From Pseudomonas botevensis (GTDB taxonomy: Bacteria > Pseudomonadota > Gammaproteobacteria > Pseudomonadales > Pseudomonadaceae), in assembly GCF_019145475.1 (NCBI RefSeq), contig NZ_JAHTKI010000009.1:1-64000 (forward strand): 64,000 nucleotides of DNA. The letters run 5' to 3'. Shown one piece after another: positions 1 to 9,815 of this stretch (the first letter of the stretch is position 1; every line of letters begins with the position of its first letter). The notes beneath the pieces were generated by a model. The model did not search any database and had not been told where the DNA came from. It was given only the letters and a program-made list of their open reading frames with translations. A program made the translations under genes and the position numbers.

Positions 1-34
1 AACCCCAATTGCGAAAGCAGTTGGGGTTTTGTTT
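1..34 (+). terminator. Rho-independent terminator of a gene upstream of the window
   Basis: The arms AACCCCAA (1-8) and TTGGGGTT (21-28) enclose a GAAA-capped inner stem and are followed by TTGTTTT. It ends a plus-strand gene lying outside the window. The next 240 bases (35-277) hold the leader of the penicillin-binding protein gene; no convincing promoter hexamers or ORF could be assigned there. Confidence 0.8.
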
Positions 35-277
35 TGCCTGCGAAAAAGTGGCTGGCCGATTCTGCGGGCTCGAAGCGAGAAGCCGCACGAATCAGAACTT
101 CAATCCTGCACAAAGCGCACGAATCTCGAAGGATCCAATCGTCGCCACGACAACCGTCTGAGGAATTCCTCATGAAGTAACCATTCGGTTTTTGTTATGG
201 TGCAGCTCGTTTTTTTAACGGACTGATGTCTCGCCCAAGGATCGGCGCTCATTTTTCGTCAAAGAGTTGCTGTAGAA

Positions 278-2170
278 ATGCCTGAACCGATACCTATCAA
301 GGATCACGAAAAAGAGACGAAGCTGGTCAACAAGAGGTTGATCGCCTGTGCTTTGTTCGTCTTCGCGGTCAGTTGCGCGCTGGTCGTGCGCTTGTACATC
401 CTGCAAGTGGTGGAGTTCGACTATCACTCCACGATCTCCGAGAACAACCGGGTTCACGTCCTGCCAATCCCGCCGACACGCGGCCTGATCTATGATCGTA
501 ACGGTGTGCTGTTGGCCGACAACCGCCCCAGCTTCAACCTGACCATCACCCGCGAACGCGCGACCAACGTCAATCAAGAGTTGGATGAGGTCATCAATCT
601 TTTGCACCTGCCGGCTGAAGATCGCGGAGTCTTCGACAAAGCCATGAAGCAGTCGCGCCATCCGTTCACACCGGTGACGTTGTTCTATGAGCTGACCGAA
701 GAACAGATCGCGGTGCTGGCCGTGAATGAGTTCCGCCTCCCAGGCCTTGATGTCGAACCACAGTTCGTCCGCAACTATCCGCTGGGCGCGCACTTCGCTC
801 ACTCTATCGGCTACGTCGGCCGGATCAACGAGAAAGAATCCAAGACCCTCGACTCCGTGGAGTACCGTGGCACGCAATCCATCGGCAAGACCGGCATTGA
901 ACGGTTCTACGAGCCGCAACTGCATGGCCACGTCGGTTACGAAGAAGTGGAGACCAATGCCCAGGGCCGGGTCTTGCGAGTGTTGAAGCACACTGATCCG
1001 GTGCCCGGTAAAAACATCGTCCTGAGCCTCGACGTCAAACTCCAGGAGGCTGCGGAAGCTGCGCTGGGCGATCGGCGCGGCTCGGTGGTTGCGCTGGATC
1101 CTTCGACCGGTGAAGTGCTGGCCATGGTCAGCAATCCGAGCTTCGACCCGAACCTGTTCGTCACCGGCATCAGTTCCAAGGAGTATTCGGCGCTGCGTGA
1201 TTCCATCGACCGGCCGCTGTTCAACCGCGTTTTGCGCGGGTTGTATGCGCCCGGTTCGACGATCAAACCGGAAGTGGCGATCGCCGGCCTCGATGCCGGG
1301 GTGGTCACGCCGCAGACCCGGGTGTTCGATCCGGGTTATTACCAACTGCCGGACTTCGATCACAAATACCGCAACTGGAACCACAGCGGCGACGGCTGGG
1401 TGGACATGGACGCCGCGATCATGCGTTCCAACGACACCTACTTCTACGATCTGGCACACAAGCTGGGTATCGATCGTCTGCATGATTACATGGCGATGTT
1501 CGGTCTCGGCGAGAAAGTCTCGCTAGACATGTTCGAAGAGTCGCCTGGCCTGATGCCATCGCAAGCCTGGAAGCGCGCAACCCGTCGTCAGGCCTGGTTC
1601 CCCGGCGAAACCGTCATCCTTGGCATCGGCCAGGGCTACATGCAGGTCACGCCGCTGCAACTGGCTCAAGCTACGGCGCTGATCGCCAATAAAGGTGTCT
1701 GGAATCGTCCACACCTGGCCAAGACCGTCGATGGCGTCGCTCCGGTGGACGAACATCCGATGCCGAACATCTTGCTCAAGGACCCGCGCGACTGGGATCA
1801 GGTCAACCACGGCATGCAGATGGTCATGCACGATGCTCGGGGTATTGCCCGCGCGGCAGCGGCGGGCGCGCAATATCGTATCGCCGGCAAAAGTGGTACG
1901 GCGCAGGTGGTGGCGATCAAGCAGGGCGAACGCTACAACCGCGAGAAAACCCTCGAACGCCATCGCGACAACGCCTTGTTCGTTGGCTTCGCGCCGGCCG
2001 AGCATCCGAAGATCGCGATTTCGGTGATGATCGAGAACGGCGAGGCCGGTGGCCGGGTTGCCGGCCCTGTGGTGCGGCAGATCATGGATGCCTGGCTGCT
2101 GGATCAGGACGGCCACCTCAAGCCGCAATACGCGGCGCCGACCAAGGCGCCGGGTGATCCGCACGTATAA
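278..2170 (+). CDS. mrdA: Penicillin-binding protein 2 (peptidoglycan D,D-transpeptidase)
   Basis: A 630-residue class B PBP, the usual length for the PBP2 family, which crosslinks peptidoglycan during cell elongation on the periplasmic face of the inner membrane. One membrane anchor is seen near residues 20-43, after a charged cytoplasmic tail. A dimerisation domain follows (RGLIYDRNG near residue 67), then the transpeptidase domain with all three motifs: STIK with nucleophile Ser327 and Lys330, SND at 384-386, and KSGT at 538-541. The ATG at 278 has only a weak ribosome binding site. The family normally sits next to rodA, mltB and rlpA; here the gene stands alone, between a terminator and a sigma-54 regulator, so it may be a second PBP2 copy. 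The family is certain; the paralogue status is inferred. Confidence 0.9.
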   Translation: MPEPIPIKDHEKETKLVNKRLIACALFVFAVSCALVVRLYILQVVEFDYHSTISENNRVHVLPIPPTRGLIYDRNGVLLADNRPSFNLTITRERATNVNQELDEVINLLHLPAEDRGVFDKAMKQSRHPFTPVTLFYELTEEQIAVLAVNEFRLPGLDVEPQFVRNYPLGAHFAHSIGYVGRINEKESKTLDSVEYRGTQSIGKTGIERFYEPQLHGHVGYEEVETNAQGRVLRVLKHTDPVPGKNIVLSLDVKLQEAAEAALGDRRGSVVALDPSTGEVLAMVSNPSFDPNLFVTGISSKEYSALRDSIDRPLFNRVLRGLYAPGSTIKPEVAIAGLDAGVVTPQTRVFDPGYYQLPDFDHKYRNWNHSGDGWVDMDAAIMRSNDTYFYDLAHKLGIDRLHDYMAMFGLGEKVSLDMFEESPGLMPSQAWKRATRRQAWFPGETVILGIGQGYMQVTPLQLAQATALIANKGVWNRPHLAKTVDGVAPVDEHPMPNILLKDPRDWDQVNHGMQMVMHDARGIARAAAAGAQYRIAGKSGTAQVVAIKQGERYNREKTLERHRDNALFVGFAPAEHPKIAISVMIENGEAGGRVAGPVVRQIMDAWLLDQDGHLKPQYAAPTKAPGDPHV

Positions 2171-2212
2171 CCGCTCCAGTCGCAGTCCCAAGTGTCGCAA
2201 GGCTATTGCCAT

Positions 2213-2252
2213 CGCCCTGACGTTAACGTAAACATTGGCGTCAGGGCGCTGA
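2213..2252 (+). terminator. Inverted repeat / likely terminator after mrdA
   Basis: The arms CGCCCTGACG (2213-2222) and CGTCAGGGCG (2239-2248) are perfect complements around a 16-nt loop. The sequence after them is A-rich with no clear T-tract, so termination is likely but not certain. It lies 40 bases before the regulator gene and could also be an operator. Confidence 0.5.
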
Positions 2253-2291
2253 AATAATAAAAGCGCAAAGCGGACCGCTCCGGAGCGCTTG

Positions 2292-4196
2292 ATGACACTT
2301 ATAAAAACAACCGATCCCAAGTCCCCTCACGAAGCCCGTCTCGCCCGGGAAAAACTGCATCTCGAAGGCCAGGTGCCGGACGGCGTGCTGCGTGCGGAGA
2401 TCGACGCCTCTTGGCGGCGCAGCCTGAGCCACGGCGTGCATTTCAATGGCAAACATGAGCTGAGCCTGGAGTCCAGCGCCAGCCTCGACGTGCTGCTGGC
2501 GAGCAATCGCCTGCTGATCGACGCCGCGATGCCGGCCATCGATTACCTTGCCGAACGCCAGGGCAAGGAAGGTCTGATTATCCTCGCCAACTCCGATGCC
2601 ACCATCCTCGCAGTCGAGGGGCGCGCCGATCGTCTCAAGGGCAGTGGTCTGCAAGACATCACGCTGGGTGCCTGCTGGAGCGAAGCCGCCCGTGGCACCA
2701 ATGCCCTCGGCACCGCGCTGGTGGAGGCACGGCCCACCCTGATCGACTGTGGTGAACACTACCTCGACCGCCTCACCGATTTCTCTTGCACCTCGGTGCC
2801 CATTCACTGTCCGCAGGGCGAAATCCTCGGTGTCCTCGACCTGACCCGCGAAGGCCCGCTCGGCCGGGTGCATGACAGCACCGCGTTGCTGAGCATGGCG
2901 GTCAGTCAGATCGAGAGCCGGGTGTTCAATAACAGCTTTGCGGATCAGATCGTTCTGGCGTTTCACAGTCGCCGGCAGTATCTCGAATCGCCGTGGCAGG
3001 GCCTGCTTGCGGTCAGCCTCGGCGGGCAGATCCTGGCGGTCAGCGCCCAGGCCTGCCAGTTGCTGCGGGCCGAGCGCTCGGCGTTGGTCGGGCACCGGTG
3101 CGAGGAGTTTCTCGGAGTCGATGGCGTGCAATTGCTCTCGCGCCTGCAGCAGGGCTGTATCGGCAGTCTGCAAACCGCCAAGGGTGAGTTTTTCTACAAA
3201 ACCCTGCGGGCACCGGTGCGCTCGGTCAACCTCGGCGGCTCGCCGCGCAGCGTGGCGAAAACCGCCAAACCGCAACCGGATCTCGACGCTCTCGCCGGCA
3301 GCAATACCCGCTACGCCCGTGCGCTGCGCATGGCCCGGCAAGGACTGGCCAACGAGTTGCCGGTGTTGCTGCTCGGCGAAACCGGCACCGGCAAGGAAGT
3401 GATCGCCCGCGCGCTGCACATGGCCGGCAGCCGCTGTGACAAACCTTTCGTTGCGGTGAATTGTGCAGCGATTCCCGAAGGCCTGATCGAGTCGGAACTG
3501 TTCGGCTACCGCGAAGGCGCGTTCACCGGTTCGCGCCGGGGCGGGATGATCGGACGCCTGCAACAGGCCCACGGCGGCACGCTGTTTCTCGATGAGATCG
3601 GCGACATGCCACTGGCCTTGCAGGCGCGGCTGTTGCGGGTGTTGCAGGATCGTAAAGTGGCGCCACTCGGTGCGGGGGAAGAACAGGACATTGACGTCGC
3701 GCTGATCTGCGCCACCCACCGCGACCTCAAGCGCCAGGTCGAGGACAAGCAATTCCGCGAAGACCTGTTCTACCGGGTCAACGGTATCAGCGTGATGCTG
3801 CCGGCCCTGCGCGAGCGTGATGATTTCGCCGCTTTGGTCGAGCGTCTACTGAGCAAACTCGATGCACCGAAAGTGCTGCTGCACGATGACCTCGAACGAC
3901 TGCTCGGCGCCTATCACTGGCCGGGTAACATCCGCCAATTGGAGATGGTCCTGCGCACCGCGCTGGCGATGCGCGAACCCGGCGAAACCGTGCTGACCCT
4001 CGATCACCTGCCTGACAGCATGCTCGACGAACTGTCCGCCAGCGAGAAACCCCAGGCCGGCAGCATTCGCGAGAACGAACTGGAAATGATCCGCCAATCC
4101 CTCGACACCCATCAGGGCAATGTCTCGGCCGCCGCCGACGCGCTGGGCATCAGCCGCGCGACCCTGTACCGCAAACTCAAACAGTTGCGCTCATGA
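2292..4196 (+). CDS. Sigma-54-dependent AcoR-type transcriptional activator
   Basis: A 634-residue enhancer-binding protein with three parts: an N-terminal GAF-like sensor region (about 60-200), a central AAA+ domain and a C-terminal Fis-type helix-turn-helix ([19 protein letters not shown]). The AAA+ domain carries Walker A GETGTGKE near 360-368, the sigma-54 contact loop GAFTGS near 408 and a Walker [13 protein letters not shown] codon lies directly before the chosen ATG at 2292. The stop overlaps the start of the ABC exporter gene (ATGA type), so it is co-transcribed with qhpF-qhpE-qhpG. Such activators act with RpoN at -24/-12 promoters, and one such promoter lies before the aldehyde dehydrogenase at 9417. 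The likely role is induction of the amine dehydrogenase locus by an amine or aldehyde; the effector is not known. Confidence 0.9.
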   Translation: MTLIKTTDPKSPHEARLAREKLHLEGQVPDGVLRAEIDASWRRSLSHGVHFNGKHELSLESSASLDVLLASNRLLIDAAMPAIDYLAERQGKEGLIILANSDATILAVEGRADRLKGSGLQDITLGACWSEAARGTNALGTALVEARPTLIDCGEHYLDRLTDFSCTSVPIHCPQGEILGVLDLTREGPLGRVHDSTALLSMAVSQIESRVFNNSFADQIVLAFHSRRQYLESPWQGLLAVSLGGQILAVSAQACQLLRAERSALVGHRCEEFLGVDGVQLLSRLQQGCIGSLQTAKGEFFYKTLRAPVRSVNLGGSPRSVAKTAKPQPDLDALAGSNTRYARALRMARQGLANELPVLLLGETGTGKEVIARALHMAGSRCDKPFVAVNCAAIPEGLIESELFGYREGAFTGSRRGGMIGRLQQAHGGTLFLDEIGDMPLALQARLLRVLQDRKVAPLGAGEEQDIDVALICATHRDLKRQVEDKQFREDLFYRVNGISVMLPALRERDDFAALVERLLSKLDAPKVLLHDDLERLLGAYHWPGNIRQLEMVLRTALAMREPGETVLTLDHLPDSMLDELSASEKPQAGSIRENELEMIRQSLDTHQGNVSAAADALGISRATLYRKLKQLRS

Positions 4197-5914
4197 TGCA
4201 GCGCCTGATCGTGCGGCTGATCGACAGCCACAACCCAGCCGCGCTGCAAGCGGCGTTGCGCTGGCTGTACGGTTTCGTGCGGCCGCAGCGGCTGGCGATT
4301 GCCGGGTTGCTCGGGTTGTCGGTGTGCGCTTCGTTGCTGGTCCTGGTGCAGCCCTGGCTGGTGAAGTTGCTGATCGACGACGGGCTGCTCGCGCGCAATT
4401 TCCCGATGCTGGTGTTGATCGCGGTGCTGATGATCGTTGCCGGACTGCTCGGCACCGCGTTGTCGGGGATCAATCGCTACCTGCACACGCGTCTGTCCGG
4501 GCGAATTCTGTTTGCCCTGCGTGACGACCTCTACCGGCATTTGCAGACCCTGTCCCCAGGCTTCTACGGTCAGCGGCGGATCGGCGACCTGATGTCACGG
4601 CTCGACGGCGATGTTGCCGAGATCCAGCGCTTTGCGGTCGACTCATTGTTCTCGGCGGTGTCGAGCGTGATTGGCCTGGTAGTGGCGATCGCGATGCTCT
4701 TTACCCTCTCATGGAAACTTTCATTACTGGCGGTGGTGCTGATCCCGCTCGATGTGTTGTGGCTGCGCTGGATGCGGCGCAAGGTCGAGCGTGATGTGCG
4801 GCAATTGCGCGAGCGTTCGGCGGACATGTCGTCGTTCATGGTCGAGACCTTGCCCGTGATGAAATTCATCCAGTCCGCCGGCCAGCAGCAGCGTGAAGCG
4901 CGGCGCCTGGAAAGCCTCGGCCAGGGCTACATGAATCAGTTGCTGCGCCTGCAAGTCACCGAGTTTTTCACCCAGGCAGTGCCGGGCACGTTGACCTCGT
5001 TGTCCCGTGCCTGTGCGTTTCTGATCGGCGGTTACTGGGTGGTTCAGGGCACCTGGCAACTGGGCGCGCTGATTGCGTTTTCCACGTACCTGGGCATGGC
5101 GGTCGGGCCGGTGCAGAGCCTGTTGGGGTTGTATGTGGCGATCCAGCGCATGACCGTCAGCCTTGGCCGGGTCATGGAGTTGCGCGGTGAAGAGCCGACG
5201 GTGCGTTCGCCGGTCACGCCGCAACCGTTGCCGAGTTCTGGCGAGCTGCGTTTCGACGATGTGCATTTCAGTCATCCGGGACGCGCGAGCACCCTGAGCG
5301 GGATAGCGGCGACGATCCCCTACGGTTTGAAGGTCGCGTTGAGCGGCGGCTCCGGGGTCGGCAAATCGACCCTGATCGATCTGCTGCAACGCCATCACGA
5401 TCCACAGTCCGGGCGGGTGCTGCTGGGAGAGGTGGACCTGCGGGAACTGAATCTGTTCGAACTGCGCCGCCGCATTGCCGTGGTCAGTCAGGACATCGTG
5501 CTGTTTCGTGGCAGCCTCGCTGACAACCTGGCCTACGCGGTGCCGGATGCCAGTCGCGAAGCAGTTGCCGAAGTGGCACGACTGGCGCAACTCGACAGCC
5601 TGATCGCGTCCTTGCCCGAAGGCCTCGACAGTCCGCTCGGGGAGCGCGGGCAGCAGTTGTCCGGCGGGCAGAAGCAGCGTATCGCCATCGCTCGGGCGCT
5701 GTTGCAGGATCCGTTGATTCTGGTGCTCGACGAAGCGACGTCGGCAGTAGACGAAGCCACCGAGCGTGAAGTGATCGAAGCCATCGACCGTTTGTTTGCC
5801 GGGCGTACGCGGATCCTGATCAGTCACCGGCCGTCGACCCTGGCGGATGCCGACCTGCGCTTTGAACTCCTCGATGGCGTGCTGGTGTCGAAGACGGTGC
5901 TGCATGAAGCCTGA
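4193..5914 (+). CDS. qhpF: ABC transporter, fused membrane and ATPase domains (QhpF-type exporter)
   Basis: A 573-residue half-transporter with six membrane helices in the first 300 residues and a C-terminal nucleotide-binding domain. The ATPase motifs are Walker [10 protein letters not shown] near 384, signature LSGGQ near 488 and Walker B LVLDEATS near 510. Transporters of this type in QHNDH loci are proposed to export the processed gamma subunit to the periplasm, because that peptide has no Sec or Tat signal. The gene overlaps the regulator by 4 bases and the next gene by 11, so the group is translationally coupled. The family is certain from sequence; the assignment to the gamma peptide rests on its place between the regulator, the peptidase and the flavoprotein. 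No protease domain is fused to it, which fits the separate peptidase gene that follows. Confidence 0.87.
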   Translation: MMQRLIVRLIDSHNPAALQAALRWLYGFVRPQRLAIAGLLGLSVCASLLVLVQPWLVKLLIDDGLLARNFPMLVLIAVLMIVAGLLGTALSGINRYLHTRLSGRILFALRDDLYRHLQTLSPGFYGQRRIGDLMSRLDGDVAEIQRFAVDSLFSAVSSVIGLVVAIAMLFTLSWKLSLLAVVLIPLDVLWLRWMRRKVERDVRQLRERSADMSSFMVETLPVMKFIQSAGQQQREARRLESLGQGYMNQLLRLQVTEFFTQAVPGTLTSLSRACAFLIGGYWVVQGTWQLGALIAFSTYLGMAVGPVQSLLGLYVAIQRMTVSLGRVMELRGEEPTVRSPVTPQPLPSSGELRFDDVHFSHPGRASTLSGIAATIPYGLKVALSGGSGVGKSTLIDLLQRHHDPQSGRVLLGEVDLRELNLFELRRRIAVVSQDIVLFRGSLADNLAYAVPDASREAVAEVARLAQLDSLIASLPEGLDSPLGERGQQLSGGQKQRIAIARALLQDPLILVLDEATSAVDEATEREVIEAIDRLFAGRTRILISHRPSTLADADLRFELLDGVLVSKTVLHEA

Positions 5915-6581
5915 ATGGCGTATCGGCGTGGTCGACAGCGGACACTCGGCGGCCCAGCGGGTGCAAGTGGTCGCCGGGCGCCGGTTTACCCTGCTGGAAG
6001 ACGGCTTGGTGATGTCGGAGTTGCGCGACGATCCCCTCGGTCATGGCAGCGCAGTCATCGAGGCGATCAGTCGTCGTGCACCGGCCGCGCAGATTTGCGT
6101 GGCCCAGGTGTTCGATCAGCGCGGCGTGACCAGCGCGTTGCAAATCGCTTCGGCCATTGATTGGCTGGTGGCCGAGGATGTGCGGCTGATCAACCTGAGT
6201 CTGGGGCTGCGTCAGGATCGCAGTCTGTTGCGCGCAGCCTGCGAAGCGGCGGTGGCTCGCGGGGTCTTGTTGTGTGCATCGAGCCCGGCGCAGGGCGCTG
6301 CGGTGTTTCCGGCGAGTTATCCGCAAGTGTTGCGGGTGACCGGGGATGCGCGTTGCACCGATGAGCAGTGGTCGTGGCTCGACAGCGCCCAGGCGGATTT
6401 CGCCGCGTGTGTGCATGGCACGTATCCGGGGCAGTCAGGCGCGAGTCTGGGGTGTGCGGCGCTGAGTGGGCATATCGCTGCTTTTCTTGTGGAGCATCCC
6501 GAGGCGAGCAATGCGGAGGTGATTGACTGGCTCCGGCAAAACGCCCGCTATCGTGGACCAGAACGGCGAACGGGGCCATGA
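5904..6581 (+). CDS. qhpE: Subtilisin-like leader peptidase of QHNDH gamma subunit (QhpE)
   Basis: A 225-residue S8-family serine protease, much shorter than secreted subtilisins and with no signal peptide, so it should act in the cytoplasm. The triad is visible: Asp11 in GVVDSG, His47 in GHGS and Ser178 in GQSGAS. The region around 124-131 (CASSPAQG), where subtilisins carry the oxyanion-hole Asn, has no Asn, so the hole may be built differently. In characterised systems QhpE cuts the 28-residue leader from the crosslinked gamma subunit. The ATG at 5904 was chosen because it gives an 11-base overlap with qhpF and starts just before the Asp motif; an upstream in-frame extension lies inside qhpF. 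The 3' end overlaps qhpG by 4 bases. Confidence 0.87.
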   Translation: MKPEWRIGVVDSGHSAAQRVQVVAGRRFTLLEDGLVMSELRDDPLGHGSAVIEAISRRAPAAQICVAQVFDQRGVTSALQIASAIDWLVAEDVRLINLSLGLRQDRSLLRAACEAAVARGVLLCASSPAQGAAVFPASYPQVLRVTGDARCTDEQWSWLDSAQADFAACVHGTYPGQSGASLGCAALSGHIAAFLVEHPEASNAEVIDWLRQNARYRGPERRTGP

Positions 6582-7873
6582 CGACCCTGGTGATACTCGG
6601 CGCGGGGCCGGCGGGCGCAGCGGTGGCGCTGGGGCTGCGACGGTTGGGCTACGCGGTCACGCTGGTCAGCGAGTGGCGACGCTTTGCGGCGCTTGAGGGC
6701 GTCTCGCAACGGGTGCTGGAGGCGTTACGCGGAGCAGGGTTGCAACGAGCGCTGACGGACGCGACATTGCCGTCCCAGCGTCAGGTGGCGTGGAACGGCC
6801 AGCAGCATGCGCAGAACATCGAGTTTCTGCTGGACCGACCGACCTTCGATCGTGGTTTGCGCGAAGACTTGGCGTTGGCCGGGGTCGAGTTGATCGAGGG
6901 CCGGGTGCTCGGTGTGCAATCCACATCGGGCGGGCATCGGATCGAACTCGATGGCGGCAAGGCTCTCGAGGCGGATTTTCTGGTGGAGGCTCGCGGGCGT
7001 CAGGCACCGGCGTCGGGCAAAGGCCTGCGCGGGCCGGAAACCGTCAGTCTGCTCAATCGCTGGCAAGGCACGCCGGGCGCGACTGCCAGTGCCGTGGAAA
7101 GCCTGGAGGATGGTTGGGCGTGGATGGCGCGCCGGGCCGATGGGCAATGTTATTGGCAGTGGACGGTGGATGTGGCGAGCGCCGGGCTGCCGGGCAAGGC
7201 GCAGTTGCTCGATTACTGTTGTGAGCGGCGCCGGCGTTCGGGTTTTGCCCAGGCCTTTTTTGCCGGCGGTGCCGAATCGGATCTGCAACTGCACGCCCGC
7301 AGCAGCACGGCGATTCTGGCGCCGCAGGTCTGTGGTGAAAACTGGATTCGTGTCGGCGATGCGGCAATGGCGGTGGACCCGCTGTCCGGCAACGGGATTT
7401 TCCAGTCACTGTCTTCGGCGTTGCAGGCGCCGGTGGTGATCAACACTTTGTTGGTCAAGCCTGAGCGAGCGTTGTTGGCGCAAGCCTTTCATCGGCAACG
7501 GGTGGAGCAGTTGTTCATGCGCTTTGCGCGGATCGGCCGGGATTTTTATGCCGATGAACAGCGTTGGGCCGAGCAACCGTTCTGGCTGGCGCGGCGGCAG
7601 TGGCCGGATGCGGAAGTGGCGCATGCGGCAGCGGACTTTTCGGCGTTGCGGATCGAGCGGATGCCGGTGCTGCACGACGGGTTGGTCGATGAGGCCGAGG
7701 TGGTGATCACGGCGGATCAGCCGCTGGGGATCTGGCATGTGCAGGGGGTGGAGTTGGCACCGTTGGTACGGCAGTTGCGGGTCGAACCGGTCGGGCAGGT
7801 GTTGGCGGGGTTGAGCGAAGAGCAGGGCAGGGTGATCCGGGGATGGTTGTTGAGTCAGGGATACCGGCCCTGA
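6578..7873 (+). CDS. qhpG: FAD-dependent hydroxylase for the CTQ tryptophan (QhpG)
   Basis: A 431-residue flavoprotein with an N-terminal dinucleotide-binding motif GAGPAGAA near residues 8-15 and a second FAD motif around WIRVGDAAMAVDPLSGNGI, as in p-hydroxybenzoate hydroxylase-type and halogenase-like monooxygenases. QhpG in other QHNDH loci dihydroxylates the gamma-subunit tryptophan that becomes the quinone. The gene starts inside the end of qhpE (4-base overlap), is last in the regulator-qhpF-qhpE-qhpG operon and ends at a hairpin between converging genes. The fold is certain. The exact substrate follows from the gene neighbourhood, since every other QHNDH maturation gene is present in the window. 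Confidence 0.85.
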   Translation: MTTLVILGAGPAGAAVALGLRRLGYAVTLVSEWRRFAALEGVSQRVLEALRGAGLQRALTDATLPSQRQVAWNGQQHAQNIEFLLDRPTFDRGLREDLALAGVELIEGRVLGVQSTSGGHRIELDGGKALEADFLVEARGRQAPASGKGLRGPETVSLLNRWQGTPGATASAVESLEDGWAWMARRADGQCYWQWTVDVASAGLPGKAQLLDYCCERRRRSGFAQAFFAGGAESDLQLHARSSTAILAPQVCGENWIRVGDAAMAVDPLSGNGIFQSLSSALQAPVVINTLLVKPERALLAQAFHRQRVEQLFMRFARIGRDFYADEQRWAEQPFWLARRQWPDAEVAHAAADFSALRIERMPVLHDGLVDEAEVVITADQPLGIWHVQGVELAPLVRQLRVEPVGQVLAGLSEEQGRVIRGWLLSQGYRP

Positions 7874-7894
7874 CCCTCTCCCTATGGGAGAGGG
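7874..7894. terminator. Palindrome between converging qhpG and aldehyde dehydrogenase genes
   Basis: CCCTCTCCC (7874-7882) and GGGAGAGGG (7886-7894) form a perfect 9-bp stem with a 3-nt loop in the 53-bp gap between two stop codons. No T-tract follows on either strand. The CCCTCTCCC/GGGAGAGGG word pair is a common intergenic repeat in gamma-proteobacteria, so it may be a mobile palindrome reused as a terminator. Confidence 0.5.
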
Positions 7895-7926
7895 AACCTG
7901 CTCTGGGGTGAGGGACTTTTGATCTT

Positions 7927-9417
7927 CTACAACTTGATCAACACCGATTTCAGTTCGGTGTAGTGCTCTATCGCCGCATACCCCATCTCCCGTCCAACCC
8001 CCGACATCTTGTAACCGCCAAACGGCAGCGCCGGATCCAGCGCGCTGTGACAGTTGACCCACACCGAGCCCGACTTGATCCGTGGAATCATCCGATGCAC
8101 CGCCGCCAGATCATTCGACCAGATACTGGCGCCCAGGCCATAAGGACTGTCATTGGCCAGGCGCAACGCATCCGCCTCGTCATCGAACGGAATCGCCACC
8201 AGCACGGGGCCAAAGATCTCTTCCTGCACCAGCGAATGCTGTTGATCGACATCGACGATCACCGTCGGCTTGACGAAGAACCCCGGCCCGAACTGCTCGC
8301 CACCGCAGGCGATGGTCGCGCCGCTTTCCCGGCCCATTTCGATGTAGCGGTAGACGCGCTCCTGCTGGCGCGCGGAAATCAGTGGACCCATCTCCACGCT
8401 CGGGTCGAGGCCGTTGCCCAGTTTCATGGCGTTGGCGATGTCGCTGATGTCCGCCACCACATTGTCGAAATGCTTGCGCTGCACATACAGGCGCGAACCG
8501 GCGCAGCAGACCTGCCCCTGGTTGAAGAAAATCGCGCTGGCCGCACCGGCTGCTGCGGTTTTCAGGTCGGCGTCGGCCATGACGATGGTCGGTGATTTGC
8601 CGCCCAGCTCCAGGGTCACGCGGGTCATCGAATCCATGGCGATCTTGCCGATCTGTTTGCCGACGGCAGTGGAACCGGTGAAGGTCAGTTTGTCGACCAG
8701 CGGGTTGTGGGTCAGGGCCGAACCGGCGGTGATCCCGGTGCCGGTGACCACGTTGAACACGCCTTCGGGGTAACCGGCCTCAAGCACCAGTTCCGCCAGT
8801 TTCAGCGCGGTCAGCGGGGTTTCGTCGGCAGGCTTGAGCACCACGGTGCAACCGGTGGCGAGCGCAGGGCCGAGTTTCCAGCAGGCCAGCAGCAACGGGA
8901 AGTTCCAGGCGACGATGGCGCCGACCACGCCCACCGCTTCGCGGCGAATGAAACTGTGGAACTGATCGCCAGGCATCAGTGGCAGCGATACCTCGACGCT
9001 GGAGCCTTCGATCTTGGTCGCCCAGCCAGCCATGTAGCGCAGGAAGTCGATCGCCAGTTGCACGTCCATCACTTGCGCCACGGCCGCGCTTTTGCCGTTG
9101 TTCAGGCATTCCAGTTGCGCCAGCAACTCGGCGTCGCGCTGCATCAGGTCGGCGAGTTTCCACAGCAGGTTCTGCCGCTCACGGGGACGGGTGCAGCTCC
9201 AGGGCGAATCATCGAAGGCCTGACGTGCAGCGAGTACCGCGCGGTCGACATCCTCCGCAGTGGCCCTGGGCACCACGCACAGTATTTCCCCGGTGGCGGG
9301 GTTGTGGAGCGGCATGGTCTGGCCGTCGGCAGCTTCGACCCAATCGCCGCCGATCAGCATGCGTGGCGGGCGCTGGATGAAGGCCGAAGTGGCGGGAAGC
9401 AGATAGGGCAGGGACAT
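7927..9417 (-). CDS. NAD-dependent aldehyde dehydrogenase, phenylacetaldehyde dehydrogenase type
   Basis: A 496-residue class I aldehyde dehydrogenase with the usual order: NAD-binding domain, general base region VTLELGGKSP, catalytic cysteine in GQVCCAGS near residue 302 and the EEIFGPVL motif. It is closest in style to betaine or phenylacetaldehyde dehydrogenases. It would oxidise the aldehyde released by amine dehydrogenase to the acid in the cytoplasm. The ATG at 9417 was chosen over upstream in-frame starts because it has an AGAGGT site and sits about 40 bases after a -24/-12 promoter. It is transcribed towards qhpG, from a promoter expected to be driven by the regulator gene at 2292. 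Confidence 0.9.
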   Translation of the reverse strand: MSLPYLLPATSAFIQRPPRMLIGGDWVEAADGQTMPLHNPATGEILCVVPRATAEDVDRAVLAARQAFDDSPWSCTRPRERQNLLWKLADLMQRDAELLAQLECLNNGKSAAVAQVMDVQLAIDFLRYMAGWATKIEGSSVEVSLPLMPGDQFHSFIRREAVGVVGAIVAWNFPLLLACWKLGPALATGCTVVLKPADETPLTALKLAELVLEAGYPEGVFNVVTGTGITAGSALTHNPLVDKLTFTGSTAVGKQIGKIAMDSMTRVTLELGGKSPTIVMADADLKTAAAGAASAIFFNQGQVCCAGSRLYVQRKHFDNVVADISDIANAMKLGNGLDPSVEMGPLISARQQERVYRYIEMGRESGATIACGGEQFGPGFFVKPTVIVDVDQQHSLVQEEIFGPVLVAIPFDDEADALRLANDSPYGLGASIWSNDLAAVHRMIPRIKSGSVWVNCHSALDPALPFGGYKMSGVGREMGYAAIEHYTELKSVLIKL

Positions 9418-9455
9418 GGCGGGACCTCTTGTTCTTCGATGGTGTGAGCAGGGTT

Positions 9456-9475
9456 TCGCAATGGCTGTGCCAACA
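9456..9475 (-). promoter_or_regulatory. Sigma-54 (-24/-12) promoter of the aldehyde dehydrogenase gene
   Basis: Read on the minus strand the sequence is TTGGCACAGCCATTGCGA. This matches the RpoN consensus, with GG and GC separated by exactly ten bases (GG at 9471-9470, GC at 9459-9458). The start site would fall near 9446, leaving a leader of about 29 bases before the ATG at 9417. Confidence 0.8.
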
Positions 9476-9547
9476 CTCCGGAAAGGGCGTGCAGCGCTGT
9501 CATGCGGGGGGGAAGGCAGAGCGTGGAGGGTGTGATGAGAGGGAATT

Positions 9548-9564
9548 TGTCGCAAAACGCGACA
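9548..9564. promoter_or_regulatory. Putative enhancer (UAS) palindrome for the sigma-54 activator
   Basis: TGTCGC (9548-9553) and GCGACA (9559-9564) are perfect inverted half-sites with a 5-base spacer. They lie about 80 bases upstream of the -24 element, the usual distance for an enhancer-binding protein. A related imperfect pair, TGTCGC-N9-GCGAACA, is found at 12266-12287. Binding by the activator encoded at 2292 is inferred. The rest of 9418-9815 shows no ORF with coding character. Confidence 0.5.
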
Positions 9565-9815
9565 GTCATTGAGATGCAAGATACGGATTGGAGCCGTGTT
9601 GTCGGGCTCGGGACAAAACAGTGGCCGATCTGCTGTAGGAAGAGTCGCTGGCCTGTTGGTTTACAGCGGCTGGTAGATAAAAGAGGTTCGAGCTAACGTC
9701 CTTTTCCATCGGCGTCTCGGGGGTGGACGCGGATTCGGCGGGTGATTCGTTGCCGCCGGTTTTTCAGCTTTGTCTGCCATGGAACCGGCAGGTTCGGGTT
9801 TTCACAAGGATGTCG

